NCBI GenBank assembly: GCA_951802425.1
Contig: OX637803.1
Location: 2,046,001 to 2,110,000, forward strand
From: Clavaria fumosa
Lineage: Eukaryota > Basidiomycota > Agaricomycetes > Agaricales > Clavariaceae
DNA: 64,000 bases
Direction of reading: 5' to 3'
The notes under the pieces were generated by a model that ran no database searches, was not told where the DNA came from, and saw only the letters and a program-made list of their open reading frames with translations. A program made the position numbers and the translations under genes. Below are positions 10,200 to 20,977 of the stretch, in pieces; position 1 is the stretch's first letter, and each line of letters opens with the position of its first letter.

Positions 10200-11216
10200 C
10201 AGTCTTGATTTGACAAGCACTGGATACAGGATCTACCTTCCTGAAACTAAGCAAATAAGGCTTGAGCAAGAAGTTGTGTTTAACCACAATAAAACCACTG
10301 ACCCCATTGCCTGGACCAGTGAAGTGCCATCTGAGGGGAGGTTGACTAAGCTCATCCAGCAATCCCCTGTTGATTTGGACCCACCTGACCATCCTCCAAC
10401 TCTTGACAATCAGCTGCTAGACAATTCTTTGCAGGAAAACCATCAGCATGAGTGTCTCAAAGAAAATCAACTGCTCATGCCAATCAATGCCCTGCTGTCC
10501 CCATACCTAATGAGCAACTTCTCACAGCTGTGCCCATCCTCAACTAGGCTTCTACAAGATCTTGGTAGGCTATGCACCATGAGAAACAGCCATAAATTCC
10601 ACTCATGCAGCAAATGACAACCAAAATGCTGATGTTTGCCCTCCACACAGGATCAATTGGCATCAAGCCATACACCATTGTGCAAGCTCTCACCAGCCCA
10701 GATGCTACTCAATGGAAAAAGGCTTATCAGGCTGAGTTGGACCAGTTAAATTGGGTACATTCCTGGGACATCATTCACTGCCTTGCAGACAAGCTGGTCA
10801 TCCCATGTGGATACATATTCAGGCTGAAGCTGGGACCAAAGGGTGGGATCATGAAGTACAAAGCTTGAGTTGTTGCCAGGGGCCACAAACAAACCAAAGA
10901 CACAAACTACAAAGAAACATTCACTGCCACAGTGAAGGTTGCATCAATAAGAGTGCTCCTGGCACTGGCTGCACAATGTAAGTGGGAGATTGATCAAGTG
11001 GATGTTGGAGGTGCTTACCTCAACACCAAGCTCCAGGAGGAAGCCTACATGGACCCTCTGCATGGCATATTGACAAATAGAAAGTCAGCAGCTGTGCAAG
11101 GGGCTGTATGGGCTGACAAGCAGGGTGGATGTGGTATCAGAAATGGCCATGATATTTATATCCCTGGGCTTCAACTAGATCAATCAGCCTTCATTAGGAC
11201 AGAAGGCAGTCAGAGG
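10200..11216 (+). pseudogene. Ty1/Copia pol fragment, left part (integrase C-terminus and RT)
   Basis: Encodes a Copia integrase tail (GYRIYLPETKQI near 10220) and the N-terminal half of the RT: WKKAYQAELDQL, then VVARGHKQTKDTNYKETF, then QVDVGGAYLNTKL. A TGA at about 10866 lies just before VVARG, where Arg or Lys is usual, and there are several other disruptions. The RT frame stops at 11216 and continues at 20418, after a 9.2 kb nested insertion bounded by AGAGG duplications. No Copia LTR could be matched on the left side. Confidence 0.8.
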
Positions 11217-11372
11217 TGTTGCAGCAACATCATGTGACCCACCAGAGGTTGCGGTCACATGACCAGTAAGTCACAGGAACTCATGTGACAACTACCAACA
11301 GCATGGCCCATTTGTGTGATGGCCCATCAAGTGGGATGCCATCACCCTGTCATCATAGTGACAGCTGTCACC

Positions 11373-11619
11373 CTCTGTAAAAATGGAAAGTCAAGTGTCT
11401 GTGGCAAAAAGGGAATTTAGTCAAATTATAGTCAAGTGTCTGCAGCGAAAAGGGAATTTAGTCAAGTAGCTTGACTATCACTTGACTATCACATGGCTGA
11501 ATTAGTCCAGTGGAAGTCATTTGATAGTCAAGCATCAGAGGTGCAACTTGACTAAATGTGCTTTTTGCTGCAGTCACCTGACTTTTCCCACAATCACTTG
11601 ACTTTCCTTTTTTACAGAG
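11373..11619. mobile_element. 247-bp MITE inside the family-2 LTR
   Basis: Inverted termini start CTCTGTAAAAA-x-GGAAAGTC at the left, with the matching complement at the right. The 7-bp duplication TGTCACC lies at 11366-11372 and 11620-11626. Internal direct repeats contain AGTCAAGTGTCTG. Without it the flanking LTR sequence is continuous with its relatives. The superfamily is uncertain, since a 7-bp duplication is not typical of hAT (8) or Mutator (9). Confidence 0.75.
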
Positions 11620-12967
11620 TGTCACCTCTGCATCAAGCAACTGTCTCCATCCCTACCTTGTATTCCCAAATTGGCTATGTTACTGCTATCCTGTCCCCTA
11701 GCCACCCTTGTTCCCTCCCCACAACAGCTTCATGTCTCCTTGTTGACCCCTTTGTACCCCACCAATGTCATGACACCACCACAATCATTGCTTAGGAACA
11801 TTCATTCTGTCCCTACTGTCATTTCTGCTAGTGTTAGGGCCTGTCCTGTCTTGTAAATAGCACCATAGGTCAATTTGTTGGTGACCAAACCTGAAAGCTT
11901 ACTAAGACCAAACAACTGTTAAGTACAATCGAGAATACTCAGTCCTGGAAGGTTGCAAAGATGTTTGATGAAGTGTAGAAACAGGAAAAGACAAGTTGGG
12001 AAGGTTGTGAAGTTGGTAGATGAAGCATAGAGGGGGGAAAAGACAAAGAGGTGCTGTTGAGAAGGTTACAAGTGGTCGCAGCAGTGTCGAGAAGTGGGTT
12101 GGTGAAGGCAATGACTTTGCCAACCAATGGGAGAACCTGTGGGGTTCGAGAAATCAGTGCCAAGATGATATAGAGAGAATACTTAAGTGCGCGAGTTTGT
12201 ATGAGCATGGAGAATGTGTTAGAATGAAGCAGGATGTGTCTTGGTGTTGTTGAGGTCACCAAGTGAGACAAGACCTATCAATCATGGTGGTTCCAAGCTC
12301 AAAGGGCATACTAGCCTCAAGCTTAAACCAAAATGGTCAATATCAAGTCTACAGTACCATATGTACATGTGAGACTTATATACGTATGTACAGAGAGTGT
12401 AACTATTTAGGAAAAATACAGAGGTCTCCAGGCAATGGAACCATAGTAGTGTGGGGTATGTTTAGTCATATAGTAACTATGCGCATGATCTACTAAGGTC
12501 ATGAATGGTTAGGAATGCATAGGTAAGGTCATGAAGATGACCAGTCACAGGTTGCAACCTAGTTAAATAATCATATAAGTAACTATAACTATGGGAGGAT
12601 CCTCAGATCATAAATATCATAGTTATAGGTTACTGTGGGCAAAGAGGGAAACATATTTGAAGTAAATATGCAGCTGACCATTGGTAGCACATTTGAGTGT
12701 TTGTTATGGATCTGGTACTGGATGCAGTCAGAAATGAGTCACTGAGAGTCAGGATAACTCAGACAGGTCCTCAATTCCTTATGCAGTTGGTCTACAGGAC
12801 TAGTAGATCCTCCAGTTCCATACCTTCCTGCTAACAGTATTGAAACCAACACTGCTAGCAAGGCATTGCTTTGGGCAGATATTATTATTAGTTAGTAACC
12901 TAAGTGACAACATCCCATGGGCTTAGCCATTGACCCCCATGGTCTGCCTCAATCTGGTATCACTCCA

Positions 12968-13342
12968 TGAAAGTATCCGGACAACGATCGCGAAGTCGCC
13001 ATGGTTTCAAGAAGGGAAGCGTCGGTCAGCGGGTGAATGGGACAGCGGTACAAGGGCGCCAGGGGGACAGGAAGTCGTCGTGGGAAGGAGATGGAGATGC
13101 CAAGGGGACAGGATAGTGGTAAAGGTGGGGCGCGGGAGAGAACAAGGTCGCATTAGGGATGGTCGCTTGATGGGCGATGTCAGGTGTCAGTTCATCGACA
13201 GGGTGATGGCATCCCGCTTGATGTGCCATCACATATTTGGGCCGTACTGTCGGTGGTGGTCACATGAGTTCTCGTGACTTACTGATCATGTGACAGGTCA
13301 CGTGTCCGCGACCTTTGGGGATCACGTGATGTTGCCGCGACA
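12968..13342 (-). repeat. Truncated 3' LTR of element 2
   Basis: It aligns without indels to 18717-19091 of the 5' LTR, with 15 differences, all transitions and 14 at CpG sites. The remaining 253 bp (the LTR's 3' end) are absent and replaced by family-3 LTR sequence, which points to a deletion at the junction. A purine-rich AAGGGGAATA (minus strand) sits next to it as polypurine tract. Confidence 0.85.
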
Positions 13343-13353
13343 TATTCCCCTTC

Positions 13354-16300
13354 CTAAGATTTGTTCTCCTGAACAAACTCCGCAACGGCCTCCTTCGTGT
13401 GAGTGAGGTTCTCCAGGGGTTCCCAGGTATTCTCCTCAGGTGGATAGCCAACCCAGCTCACCAGGTACTGGACCTTCCCTCTCCTCCTCCTTTTGGCTAG
13501 GACTCGTTCGACGTCATATTGCTCGCCTCCCTCTATGAGCTCGGGTGGCGGTTGGATAGAAGACGGGTCCCCTCGGAAGGGCTTGAGTAAGGCCTCGTTG
13601 AAGACCGGGTGGATCCGCCAGCTCGGGGGAAGTGTGAGGCGATAGGCTGAGGTCCCTACCTTCTCCTCCACAGGGAAGGGGCCGACGAACTTAGGCCCAA
13701 GTTTCTTGGAGGGGAGTTTGAGGGGGAGGTTCCACGAGTCTAAATACACCAAGCCACCTTTCCTGTAGATCTCTGGCTCTCGTGAGTGGTCGTCATAGGT
13801 CGCGGAGTTGGTCGCTTGTCCCTTCCGCAAGACATCCCGGAGGCGGTCACGGGCAGCGGAAATCCGTGCGAGGAATTCGTCGGTGGCAGGTATATCGAAG
13901 CTGGCGGGGAAATCGGGGATCGGAGCGGGGTCGAAACCATGGAGAGCCGAGAAGGGGGTGATGTCCGAGTCGCGGATGGGTCACGAGTTGAGGGCAAACT
14001 GGGCAAGGGGGAGCACGGCGGCCCAATCGGCCTGGTCTTCCTTGGTTAGTGCTCGAAGGACTACCTCTACCTCCTGATTGGCCCTCTCTACTTGTCCGTC
14101 CGTCTGCGGGTGGTAGGCAGTGGAAGCAGTGGATTTGATGCCTAACTTATCGTAGACCTCGCGCATGAACTTGGATATGAATTGGCCCCCTCGATCAGAC
14201 ACTACCTTCTCCGGAAGTCCGTAGTAGGCATAGACTTTCTCAAGGAGAATCGAGGCCGCTCCTTCTGACGTGAGTTCTTTTACAGTTGGGGTGAGGACAA
14301 TGGTCTTGGTTAGGTAGTCTTTGATCACCAAGATCATGTCGTAACCCGCGGATTCCGAGACAGGGCCGATCAAGTCCCAACCAATGACTTGCCAAGGTCG
14401 CGAGGGGATTGGGAGAGGGTGGAGGGGAGCCGGCTTTCGTCCGCGTTGGGGTTTGATCCTCGGGCAGACATCGCAGGCAATAATGTAGGCGCAGGTGTCC
14501 TTCTTAAGTGTGGGCCAGTACCAGTATTTCACGACCGCAACCTGGGTTTTGGAGATCCCTGGGTGTATGGTAGTTCGAGCCGAGTGGTGGAGGTCGAGGA
14601 TGTCTTTCACGAGCGATGCCGGGACCCAGAGCTTCTCGTGTACCTGGAAGTACCCTTCCTTATCCTTCTCCACTTCTTCTGGAGGGGTTCCCAGGGCCTG
14701 TTCGATCCTCAGCTTCTCCATCAGAGACAGGGTCTCGTTGACCCGGAAGAAGTGGTCCAGCAACAGAACTTGGGCAGGGCGGGGAGGTTGGTCGTCGTAG
14801 TCGGGGTGTCGGGAAAGAGCATCAGTGGCGGCATTTGACTTTCCGGAGCGAGGAACAATCTTGAAGCGGAAGAGGGACAAGAACTGTCTCCACCGGTTCT
14901 GGCGTCCGTTGAGCGGGTTTGGCTTCTGGAAATACGAAAGGTTCTTATGGTCCGTATGGACCTCGAAATCCTGGCTGAGGAGGTAGTGCTGCCACTCCTC
15001 AAGCGCTCTTATCACTGCGAGGAGTTCCAGGTCGTAGACGTCATAGTTTAGCTGGGCATCCGTCGATAGGCAATCCACCATTCTCCACACTCTGTCCTGT
15101 TGCTGGTACAGGATAGCCGAGGTCGCGATCTCGCTGGCGTCCGTCTCGATCTTCCACGGCATTCCATCCTGTGGGATCGCGACCTGGACCGAATTCCTAA
15201 TTGTGTCCTGGATGTCGTAGAACGACTTTAGTGCGGCATCCGTCCAATTAAATTCACCTTTGCTGGTGCAGGCATGGAGAGGGGCGGCAATCTTGGCATA
15301 ATTCGGGATGTATCGCCGATAGTAACTTCCAAGGGCCGTATACCTGCGCGCATCTTTGGCGGACTTCGGAATCGGCCAGTTGTCAATTGCCGAGCACCTC
15401 TTCTCACTCTTCTCGATGGTTCCCTGCCGAATCTTGTTTCCGAGGAAAGTCACTTCCGTCCGTTCGAATTCGCATTTCGCGGGTTTGATGGTCAGGTGAT
15501 TTTCTTGGAGAACTTGGAAAACGCGTGCAGTAAGGTCGCGAAGTTCTTCGCAAGTATCGGAGCAGATGAGAATGTCATCAATATATATGAAGACCTGACC
15601 GGTGGCTACCAGATCCTTCAGGATACTGTCCATAAAACCTTGAAAGATCGCAGGGGCATTAGTCACTCCGAAAGGCATGACTCGACAAAGAAATTGGCCG
15701 TATTCGCATATGAATGCTAATAGCTTCTTGCTCTCCTTCGATGCCCGGATATTGTTGAATCCGATCCAGATATCGATTTTTGAATAGTACCGGAACTTCT
15801 GCAAGCGATCATAGATGTTCCGGATGAGAGGGAGAGGGTAGGCGTTCTTGACCGTGACTTCGTTCAACCGCTTGTAGTCGACCACAGGTCGGAGCTTGTC
15901 TCCCTCATTCTTGAAAAAGAGGGGACTAGCCCAGGGTGACTGACCTGGATAAATTCGTCCAGTCACGAGGTTCTCATCTAGCCACTTCCGGAGTTCTGCG
16001 CGGTAGGCCTTAGGTGTCGGGTAAATCTGAGATTGGTATGGACGGGCATCATTCCCTAGCTGGATGTCGATGTCAACTCCGGGACAGTGCGGGGGTAAAA
16101 CATTGTAGAACTCCTCTCCGAAAACTCGCGGAAAGAGAGTCGGCCAGTCGGGGGAGTCGTTCGCGATAACACGGACCACAGCACTGCAGGGAAGGTCGCG
16201 GCAATGTCGGAATTCGAGTGAGCGAGTCTGCCAGTCGATGGTAGGATTGTGCTTCCGGAGCCAATCATCGCCTAGTACAAGGTCGAAGTTGGGATAGTTG

Positions 16301-16695
16301 CCCAGGTAGCACTTGATAATCTCGTGATGTCCAAGGCCAAATTCGACCACGACCTTAGTAAGATGAGTGATGGGTCCTCGCGAGTTCGCGGTACCGTCAG
16401 CATTCCTGGTGATCATCGGGGATGGGAGTCGCTCCATGGGGAAACGGTTTCGGTTGGTGAAACTGTGGTCCATGACCGAGGTTGTACTGCTGCTGTCGAT
16501 AAGTACTTTCCCGTGCACAGCTCTACTCGGGAAGGCGGGGGGGGAGATTTGAACTCTGAATTCGAGTTGGGCGGTTTCTTGGCGGCCCACTATTTTCGTC
16601 ATCCTTAGAAGCAGTTTAGGAGACGAATCAGAGTCTGGCATTGTCACGGTACTAGTACAGGGGGGGGACTTAGGCGGGGAAGCTGCTTCCTTCAT
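13354..16695 (-). pseudogene. pol of element 2: protease-RT-RNase H-integrase-chromodomain
   Basis: The first 904 codons (16695 to 13981) are open: protease (VLIDSSSTTSVMD), RT with FIYIDDILICS, RNase H (ETDASEIATS), integrase zinc region (CDVCPRIKP) and HPQTDGQVERANQEVE. A single TGA at 13983-13981 follows ALNS and precedes PIRDSD; reading resumes in the same frame through GPF-x-VEEKV and a C-terminal chromodomain (YDVERVLAKRR, YLVSWVGYP, NTWEP), ending near 13354. The TGA is explained by CGA to TGA. Pol begins with an ATG that overlaps the gag stop in the tetranucleotide ATGA. It may be only marginally inactive, or silenced by that one codon. Confidence 0.9.
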
Positions 16696-17597
16696 TCCTC
16701 GCCTGCGGGAAAATCCGCTTTCTCCTCTTTCAGCGCCCCGAGTTCCTTATCCTTCACCTTGATGGTGTCGCGGAGCTGGGCCACCAGGGCCTCAAGCTCA
16801 TCGACGGTCGTGGTCGAAGTGTCATTGGCCCGGACATCGATCCGGGGAACTCGGGGGGGCTTGCGAGGGAGGGGGCAGTTGCGTGCAAGGTGGCCAGGCT
16901 GCTGGCAATTGTAGCAATTGCCACGCGACAGGATCCGGTCGACCTGCATCGCATTCGGGTCGTGTTGTGGGGGCGCAGGAGGTCGCGGGGCCGGGCGATC
17001 GGGTGGTTTCGTGTAGACAATCTGCTGGGCGGGGCGCATGGCATCGTGACGTTCGAGCATCAAATCGATGGCAAGGGCCTTCCTCTTCCAGGCAGAGTAG
17101 TTGGGTGGGAGGGCGGCGGCGGCATAAATGCGATCGGTGATGTTATAATTGAGGGCGGGTTCGAGGAGGGTGACGAGGAGGTCTCCGTGAGTTTGCTCGG
17201 AGAGTTCGGCCTTCACGATTAGCTGGTCGAACTCTGTCAGAAACTCTTTTACCAGGCGTTTACCTTGCTTAAGCTTCCCAAGCTTAAGGTAGGCATTCTC
17301 CTTTTCTACCAAGTCCGAAAACTCGGCATCCATGCTTCCTCTGAAGACAGCCCAAGTAGGGCATGAGGCGGGGGCTGCAACTATCTTCTCGACCATGGAG
17401 TTGGCCCAATCTCCGGCGTAGCCTCCGCGCATCTGGTTCAGGGCAAATAAAATTCGTTTTAGGTCCGTGTTGAACCTATCTGGCTCGGCGAGGAAGAAGA
17501 CATTGAGTTGCCAAACAAAAGTCCGGTAGGCAACGCTACTCCCGTCGAAGGGGGCAATAGTGAATCCGCTAGACATCGTATCCGAAGACCTCGTCAT
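16692..17597 (-). CDS. gag of element 2
   Basis: 301 codons, uninterrupted. An N-terminal capsid-like region (FDGSSVAYRTF, LKRILFALNQM, GDWANS) aligns with element 1 gag. A zinc knuckle CYNCQQPGHLARNC sits near residue 230, followed by a helical, charged C-terminus (LEALVAQLRDTIKVKDKEL). The gag stop TGA (16694-16692) overlaps the pol ATG (16695-16693). This arrangement would suit termination-reinitiation coupling, which differs from the single-frame gag-pol of element 1. Confidence 0.9.
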   Translation of the reverse strand: MTRSSDTMSSGFTIAPFDGSSVAYRTFVWQLNVFFLAEPDRFNTDLKRILFALNQMRGGYAGDWANSMVEKIVAAPASCPTWAVFRGSMDAEFSDLVEKENAYLKLGKLKQGKRLVKEFLTEFDQLIVKAELSEQTHGDLLVTLLEPALNYNITDRIYAAAALPPNYSAWKRKALAIDLMLERHDAMRPAQQIVYTKPPDRPAPRPPAPPQHDPNAMQVDRILSRGNCYNCQQPGHLARNCPLPRKPPRVPRIDVRANDTSTTTVDELEALVAQLRDTIKVKDKELGALKEEKADFPAGEE

Positions 17598-18449
17598 TAA
17601 TGTCCGGGAGTTCCTCAGAGTCGGAGGTGAAGGAGATGGAGGAGACTGTGGAGGGGGAGAGGGGGTCCGAGGTGACGGGGGATTGAGTCAAATGGGGAGG
17701 GCAAGGGTCACGAGAGGCGGTGAGGGTGCGGGACTGTGCGAGGGCGTCCTGAAGACTTCTTCCGATATCCGAAGCAGGCCGAGGCCAGGCACTAGGGTAG
17801 ACTCGGGGGTTGATGGGCGCCCAAGTGACGAGTCGGGCGGGGTGGCGCTGGGTGTGCGTACTCGTAGGTAACGGTCGGTTCTGGGTTCGGGCTCGGGGGC
17901 GTCAGTCTGAACCGAGGCGGTGGTGTAGGTAGGGGGTCGTGGGGTAGGAGCGGGCGAGGGCGTTCTCGGTGGGGACTCGATGTTTTCGATGTCCTCAATC
18001 GTCAGACCTTTGGTAGCCTGACGGAATATCTCTTGGTTAAGGGCGGCGGTGAGTAGCGTGGGGAATTCTCTGGGGAAGTAGCCTGGGTGGAGCTTCTGCT
18101 CACGGATCTCTCTCGAGGACCAAGGTCCGGTTTTGATAAACTGTCATTTGACTGAACGATAGACAGTGCTCCACGGTGGTCGTCCGTCCGGGGAGTTGCA
18201 GCGAGTAATGGGTACTGGTGTACGGCGATCGATGTAGCGAAGAGCGAAAAAATGGTGTTGCTTCTGCCTGTCTGTGAGGCCTAGGGGTTCTGGCAGGTTC
18301 TTCTTTCTCAACATTTGAGAATCCAGTTTGGCGAATAGCGAGGGTCACGGCTTTTCCAAGTACGTTAGGAGGGCTGGGCAGAGTTGGTTTGAGTCGGTCG
18401 TCGATGTCGGGACGTCGCGGACATCGAGTTGGGACGAGGGACAGGGTTG
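17598..18449 (-). other. Leader of element 2
   Basis: About 850 bp between the primer-binding site and the gag ATG. Several short frames are present, but none resembles a known protein. It is probably the untranslated leader with packaging signals. Confidence 0.6.
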
Positions 18450-18463
18450 AGACTTTGATATTA
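18450..18463 (-). promoter_or_regulatory. Self-complementary primer-binding site of element 2
   Basis: On the minus strand, one base after the LTR end (CCGCAACA, then T), AATATCAAAGTCT (18462-18450) is the exact complement of AGACTTTGATATT inside the LTR (18600-18588). The 13-nt match and one-base spacing mirror element 1. In the related LTR at 20179-20412 the same stretch lies about 40 bp downstream of TATATATA. Confidence 0.82.
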
Positions 18464-19091
18464 TGTTGCGGTCGATCCTAAATCTGGAGCTCAAAGGTCG
18501 CGGTGAGGTCGTGACGAGGTCGCGAAGGTCACATGGGTAGCTGACGTAAGGGCTCAACGAGGAGGTAGAAAGAGGCGATTTCTGAAGAATATCAAAGTCT
18601 AAGGAATACATGCTAAGTGCCTACTTGTATACATACTAGAGTCCAAGACCATAGGAACAGTATTAGTACAAGGTAGTAAGGGAGGACATACAACGGGAAC
18701 AATGGTAGAGAGGAAATGAAAGTATCCGGACAATGATCGCGAAGTCGCCATGGTTCCAAGAAGGGAAGCGTCGGTCGGCGGGTGAATGGGACAGTGGTAC
18801 AAGGGTGCCAGGGGGACAGGAAGTCATCGTGGGAAGGAGATGGAGATGCCAAGGGGACGGGATAGCGGTAAAGGTGGGGCGCGGGAGAGAACAAGGTTGC
18901 GTTAGGGATGGTCGCTTGATGGGCGATGTCAGGTGTCAGTTCATCGACAGGGTGATGGCATCCTGCTTGATGTGCCATCACGTATTTGGGCCGTACTGTC
19001 GGTGGTGGTCACGTGAGTTCTCGTGACTTACTGATCATGTGACAGGTCACGTGTCCGCGACCTTTGGGGATCACGTGATGTCGCCGCAACA
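18464..19091 (-). repeat. 5' LTR of element 2 (full length)
   Basis: 628 bp with perfect 8-bp inverted ends TGTTGCGG / CCGCAACA. The length is confirmed by the independent family-2 insertion at 11217-20412, whose target duplications mark exactly the same ends. Confidence 0.85.
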
Positions 19092-20417
19092 CAGGCGCAC
19101 AGTCTGCTTGTGAGGATGACTAGTCCATATCTGGAAGTGCGGCAGTGTCAGCCATCACTGCTGATCACTGCCCCCACCATGGGAACTGGGCTGAACTGTC
19201 GGTCCTTGATTGCTCAATTGAGGTCTGATCATGATCGGGACTGCCCTGCAATGCCAGAGTGGTGCCAAACTCACACCAGCGAGTTCGTGACCCTGTAGCT
19301 CAGCCGCAAAAGCTCCGCGCCTCTCGTAAACTCGCGGGTATGACCTTATGGACCTTCCCGACTGTTCACTTTTTCTATTTAAAGCCTCCCTTTAGCGCTA
19401 TTTTAGTAATACTAGAGTATGGCCTGAATAGCAGTAGAACCAGCCTGAGTGAGTGAATAACAGTTACTTCCTTATGCTTTTATGCATATAAGGGTAAACG
19501 AGCAGTGGGAATTCAATGGTAAAAACCGTTTGTTTGTGCGGTTCTTCGTTCCTGCTGTAGAGCTGTTTCTTTCTGTCCTAGTACCACTTTCCATAGCTTA
19601 TGTCATATTGGGAGTAAGTTTACATGGGTGAGTAGTACAGAATGGGTAAAGGATGTAGAAAGAGCATAGGAATGTATTGAAGAGACACATAATTGCCTGG
19701 ATCATCTGTTCAAGGGGCTAAGTACTATAGGTACTCAAGTACCCTAACAGTGTTAAGGTTCACATGGGTGACATAGGGCAGAGGGTCACATGAGTAATGC
19801 TGATAACGTGAGTAATGCTGGTAGTGCTGGTGGTATTGATAGCACTGGTGACACTGGTAGCACTGGTGACATTGGTAGCGCCAGTGTCATGTGGCAAGTC
19901 ATGTGCCAATGAAGAGATTGTGCAACTGCATGTTGTATGTCAATATGGGGAGCTCAAATGGTGGATATGTGTAGAGTGAGCTTGCAAGGAGTTGTGCAAG
20001 TATAGTGTGGTAGTTGTGAGTGTTGTGTGAAGGCAAGGGAAACCAGGGAGGCTTCAGGAAGAGAATGGTGGGTTTCAGCAGTGTGCAGGGTGGTTCACAA
20101 GGTTGTGGAGGAGTGTCAGGCGGTTCATATGTGCTGGTAGGGTTGATTTGGGTAAGGAAAAATGGGTGGGTCCTGACACTGAGTACCTCCCCTCATGACC
20201 TTATACTTATGTTAACATTGTTTCCATGGATGTGGACTTGGTATATATACTTGCATACTGTACACATGTATTCCTTAGACTTTGATATTCTCAGTACCTG
20301 CACCTTTCTACTTCAGACTTGAGCCCATGTGTCAGCTTACCACATGATCTTTGCGACCTTGTCATGACCTCACTGCAACCTCTGGAGACCCAATTTTGGA
20401 TCGACTGCAACAAGAGG

Positions 20418-20560
20418 ATACATGTAATGGTTTCCATGGATGACATGGTTGTGATGGGCAACACATGGACAGCTGTTGACTGAGTGAAAGTGAAATAATC
20501 AAAGTTGTTCAAGATAACTGACCAGTGTGTGTGGTTATGATCCAATGGCACCAGCTAGGA
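20418..20560 (+). pseudogene. Ty1/Copia RT fragment, right part
   Basis: Encodes the RT active-site region VSMDDMVVMG followed by helix-like sequence (SKLFKITDQ), with stops. It is the direct continuation of the Copia RT that ends at 11216: counting one AG-AGG duplication, the frame runs straight from SAFIRTEGSQR into IHVMVSMDDM. Similarity fades after about 20560. Confidence 0.75.
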
Positions 20561-20977
20561 GTTTGATGAGTAGTTTGTCAGGTCCTAAGTCCTCAGGGGT
20601 GATGACTGAGCTGTTAATGCTGTCTTTGGGGGCTGGGAGGCCTGCTAACATGTGATAGTATCCAGGTTGCAAGTGTGTATGGTGCAGGAGCACATGCTAG
20701 GGGGAGAGGAGACAAGGCAAATGCAAAGTCAAAGCTAGAGCAGAGTCCAGTCAGACTCTGGACCAGAGTTGGCATAAGGTTCCTACCTCCTCACAGGGAG
20801 AGACTAGGAGCTTGAGGGGAGGGACTGCAGCCTCAACTTATGGGTTGTGCTACCCTGTGTATACAAGTCCCAATTTACCTCACTGGTACTATGCCCCAGA
20901 TGGACAGGAGTCTGAGGAAGAAGCCAGAGTTGTCAGAGTCCCCCAAAGTTGTGCAGGACTTCATGACCTAGATATAA
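20561..20977 (+). other. Unrecognised relic DNA
   Basis: CpG-poor sequence without a supported gene. It may be the remainder of the Copia element or its LTR, but I could not match it. Confidence 0.4.

Larger units (their letters stand above)
12968..19091 (-). mobile_element. Element 2: chromodomain Ty3/Gypsy retrotransposon, nearly intact
   Basis: A reverse-strand chromovirus with a complete 628-bp 5' LTR (18464-19091), self-priming site, leader, intact gag, a pol frame broken by a single TGA, and a 3' LTR truncated to 375 bp (12968-13342). Its organisation matches element 1, but the proteins are clearly divergent, so it is a separate family (family 2). No flanking duplication can be read because one LTR end is missing. 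It is the innermost layer of the nest and therefore the youngest there. Confidence 0.92.
12702..19749. mobile_element. Family-3 LTR, split by element 2
   Basis: The outer ends TGTTATGG (12702) and CCCTAACA (19749) are bounded by a perfect 5-bp duplication GTGTT (12697-12701, 19750-19754). The remaining pieces are 12702-12967 and 19092-19749, together about 924 bp without coding sequence, consistent with a solo LTR into which element 2 later inserted. Orientation cannot be judged from one copy. Confidence 0.7.
11832..20178 (-). mobile_element. LTR-A, second copy (reverse), split by family-3 insertion
   Basis: 11832-12701 matches the reverse complement of the right part of the solo LTR at 3372-4858, and 19750-20178 matches its left part, ending CCTGACA. 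The two pieces join across a family-3 insertion with duplication GTGTT. Together they cover about 1.3 of 1.49 kb; a short internal deletion is visible. The flanks (GCTAG left, CTGAG right) are not an exact duplication but could be one with a single-base loss. Confidence 0.8.
11217..20412 (+). mobile_element. Family-2 LTR (solo) inserted in Copia RT, split by later insertions
   Basis: Starts TGTTGCAGCAACATC at 11217 and ends GACTGCAACA at 20412. Duplications AGAGG lie at 11212-11216 and 20413-20417. The LTR itself survives as three pieces, 11217-11372, 11627-11831 and 20179-20412, about 595 bp in total. These align in order with the 628-bp 5' LTR of element 2 (18464-19091, opposite strand), with many CpG to TpG/CpA changes. 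Everything else between the ends is later insertion. Confidence 0.85.

Noticed and set aside
13354..18716. LTR of element 2 being only 375 bp
   Set aside because: Direct comparison gives 375 bp, but perfect inverted ends, the self-priming site and an independent copy with AGAGG duplications show the full LTR is 628 bp.
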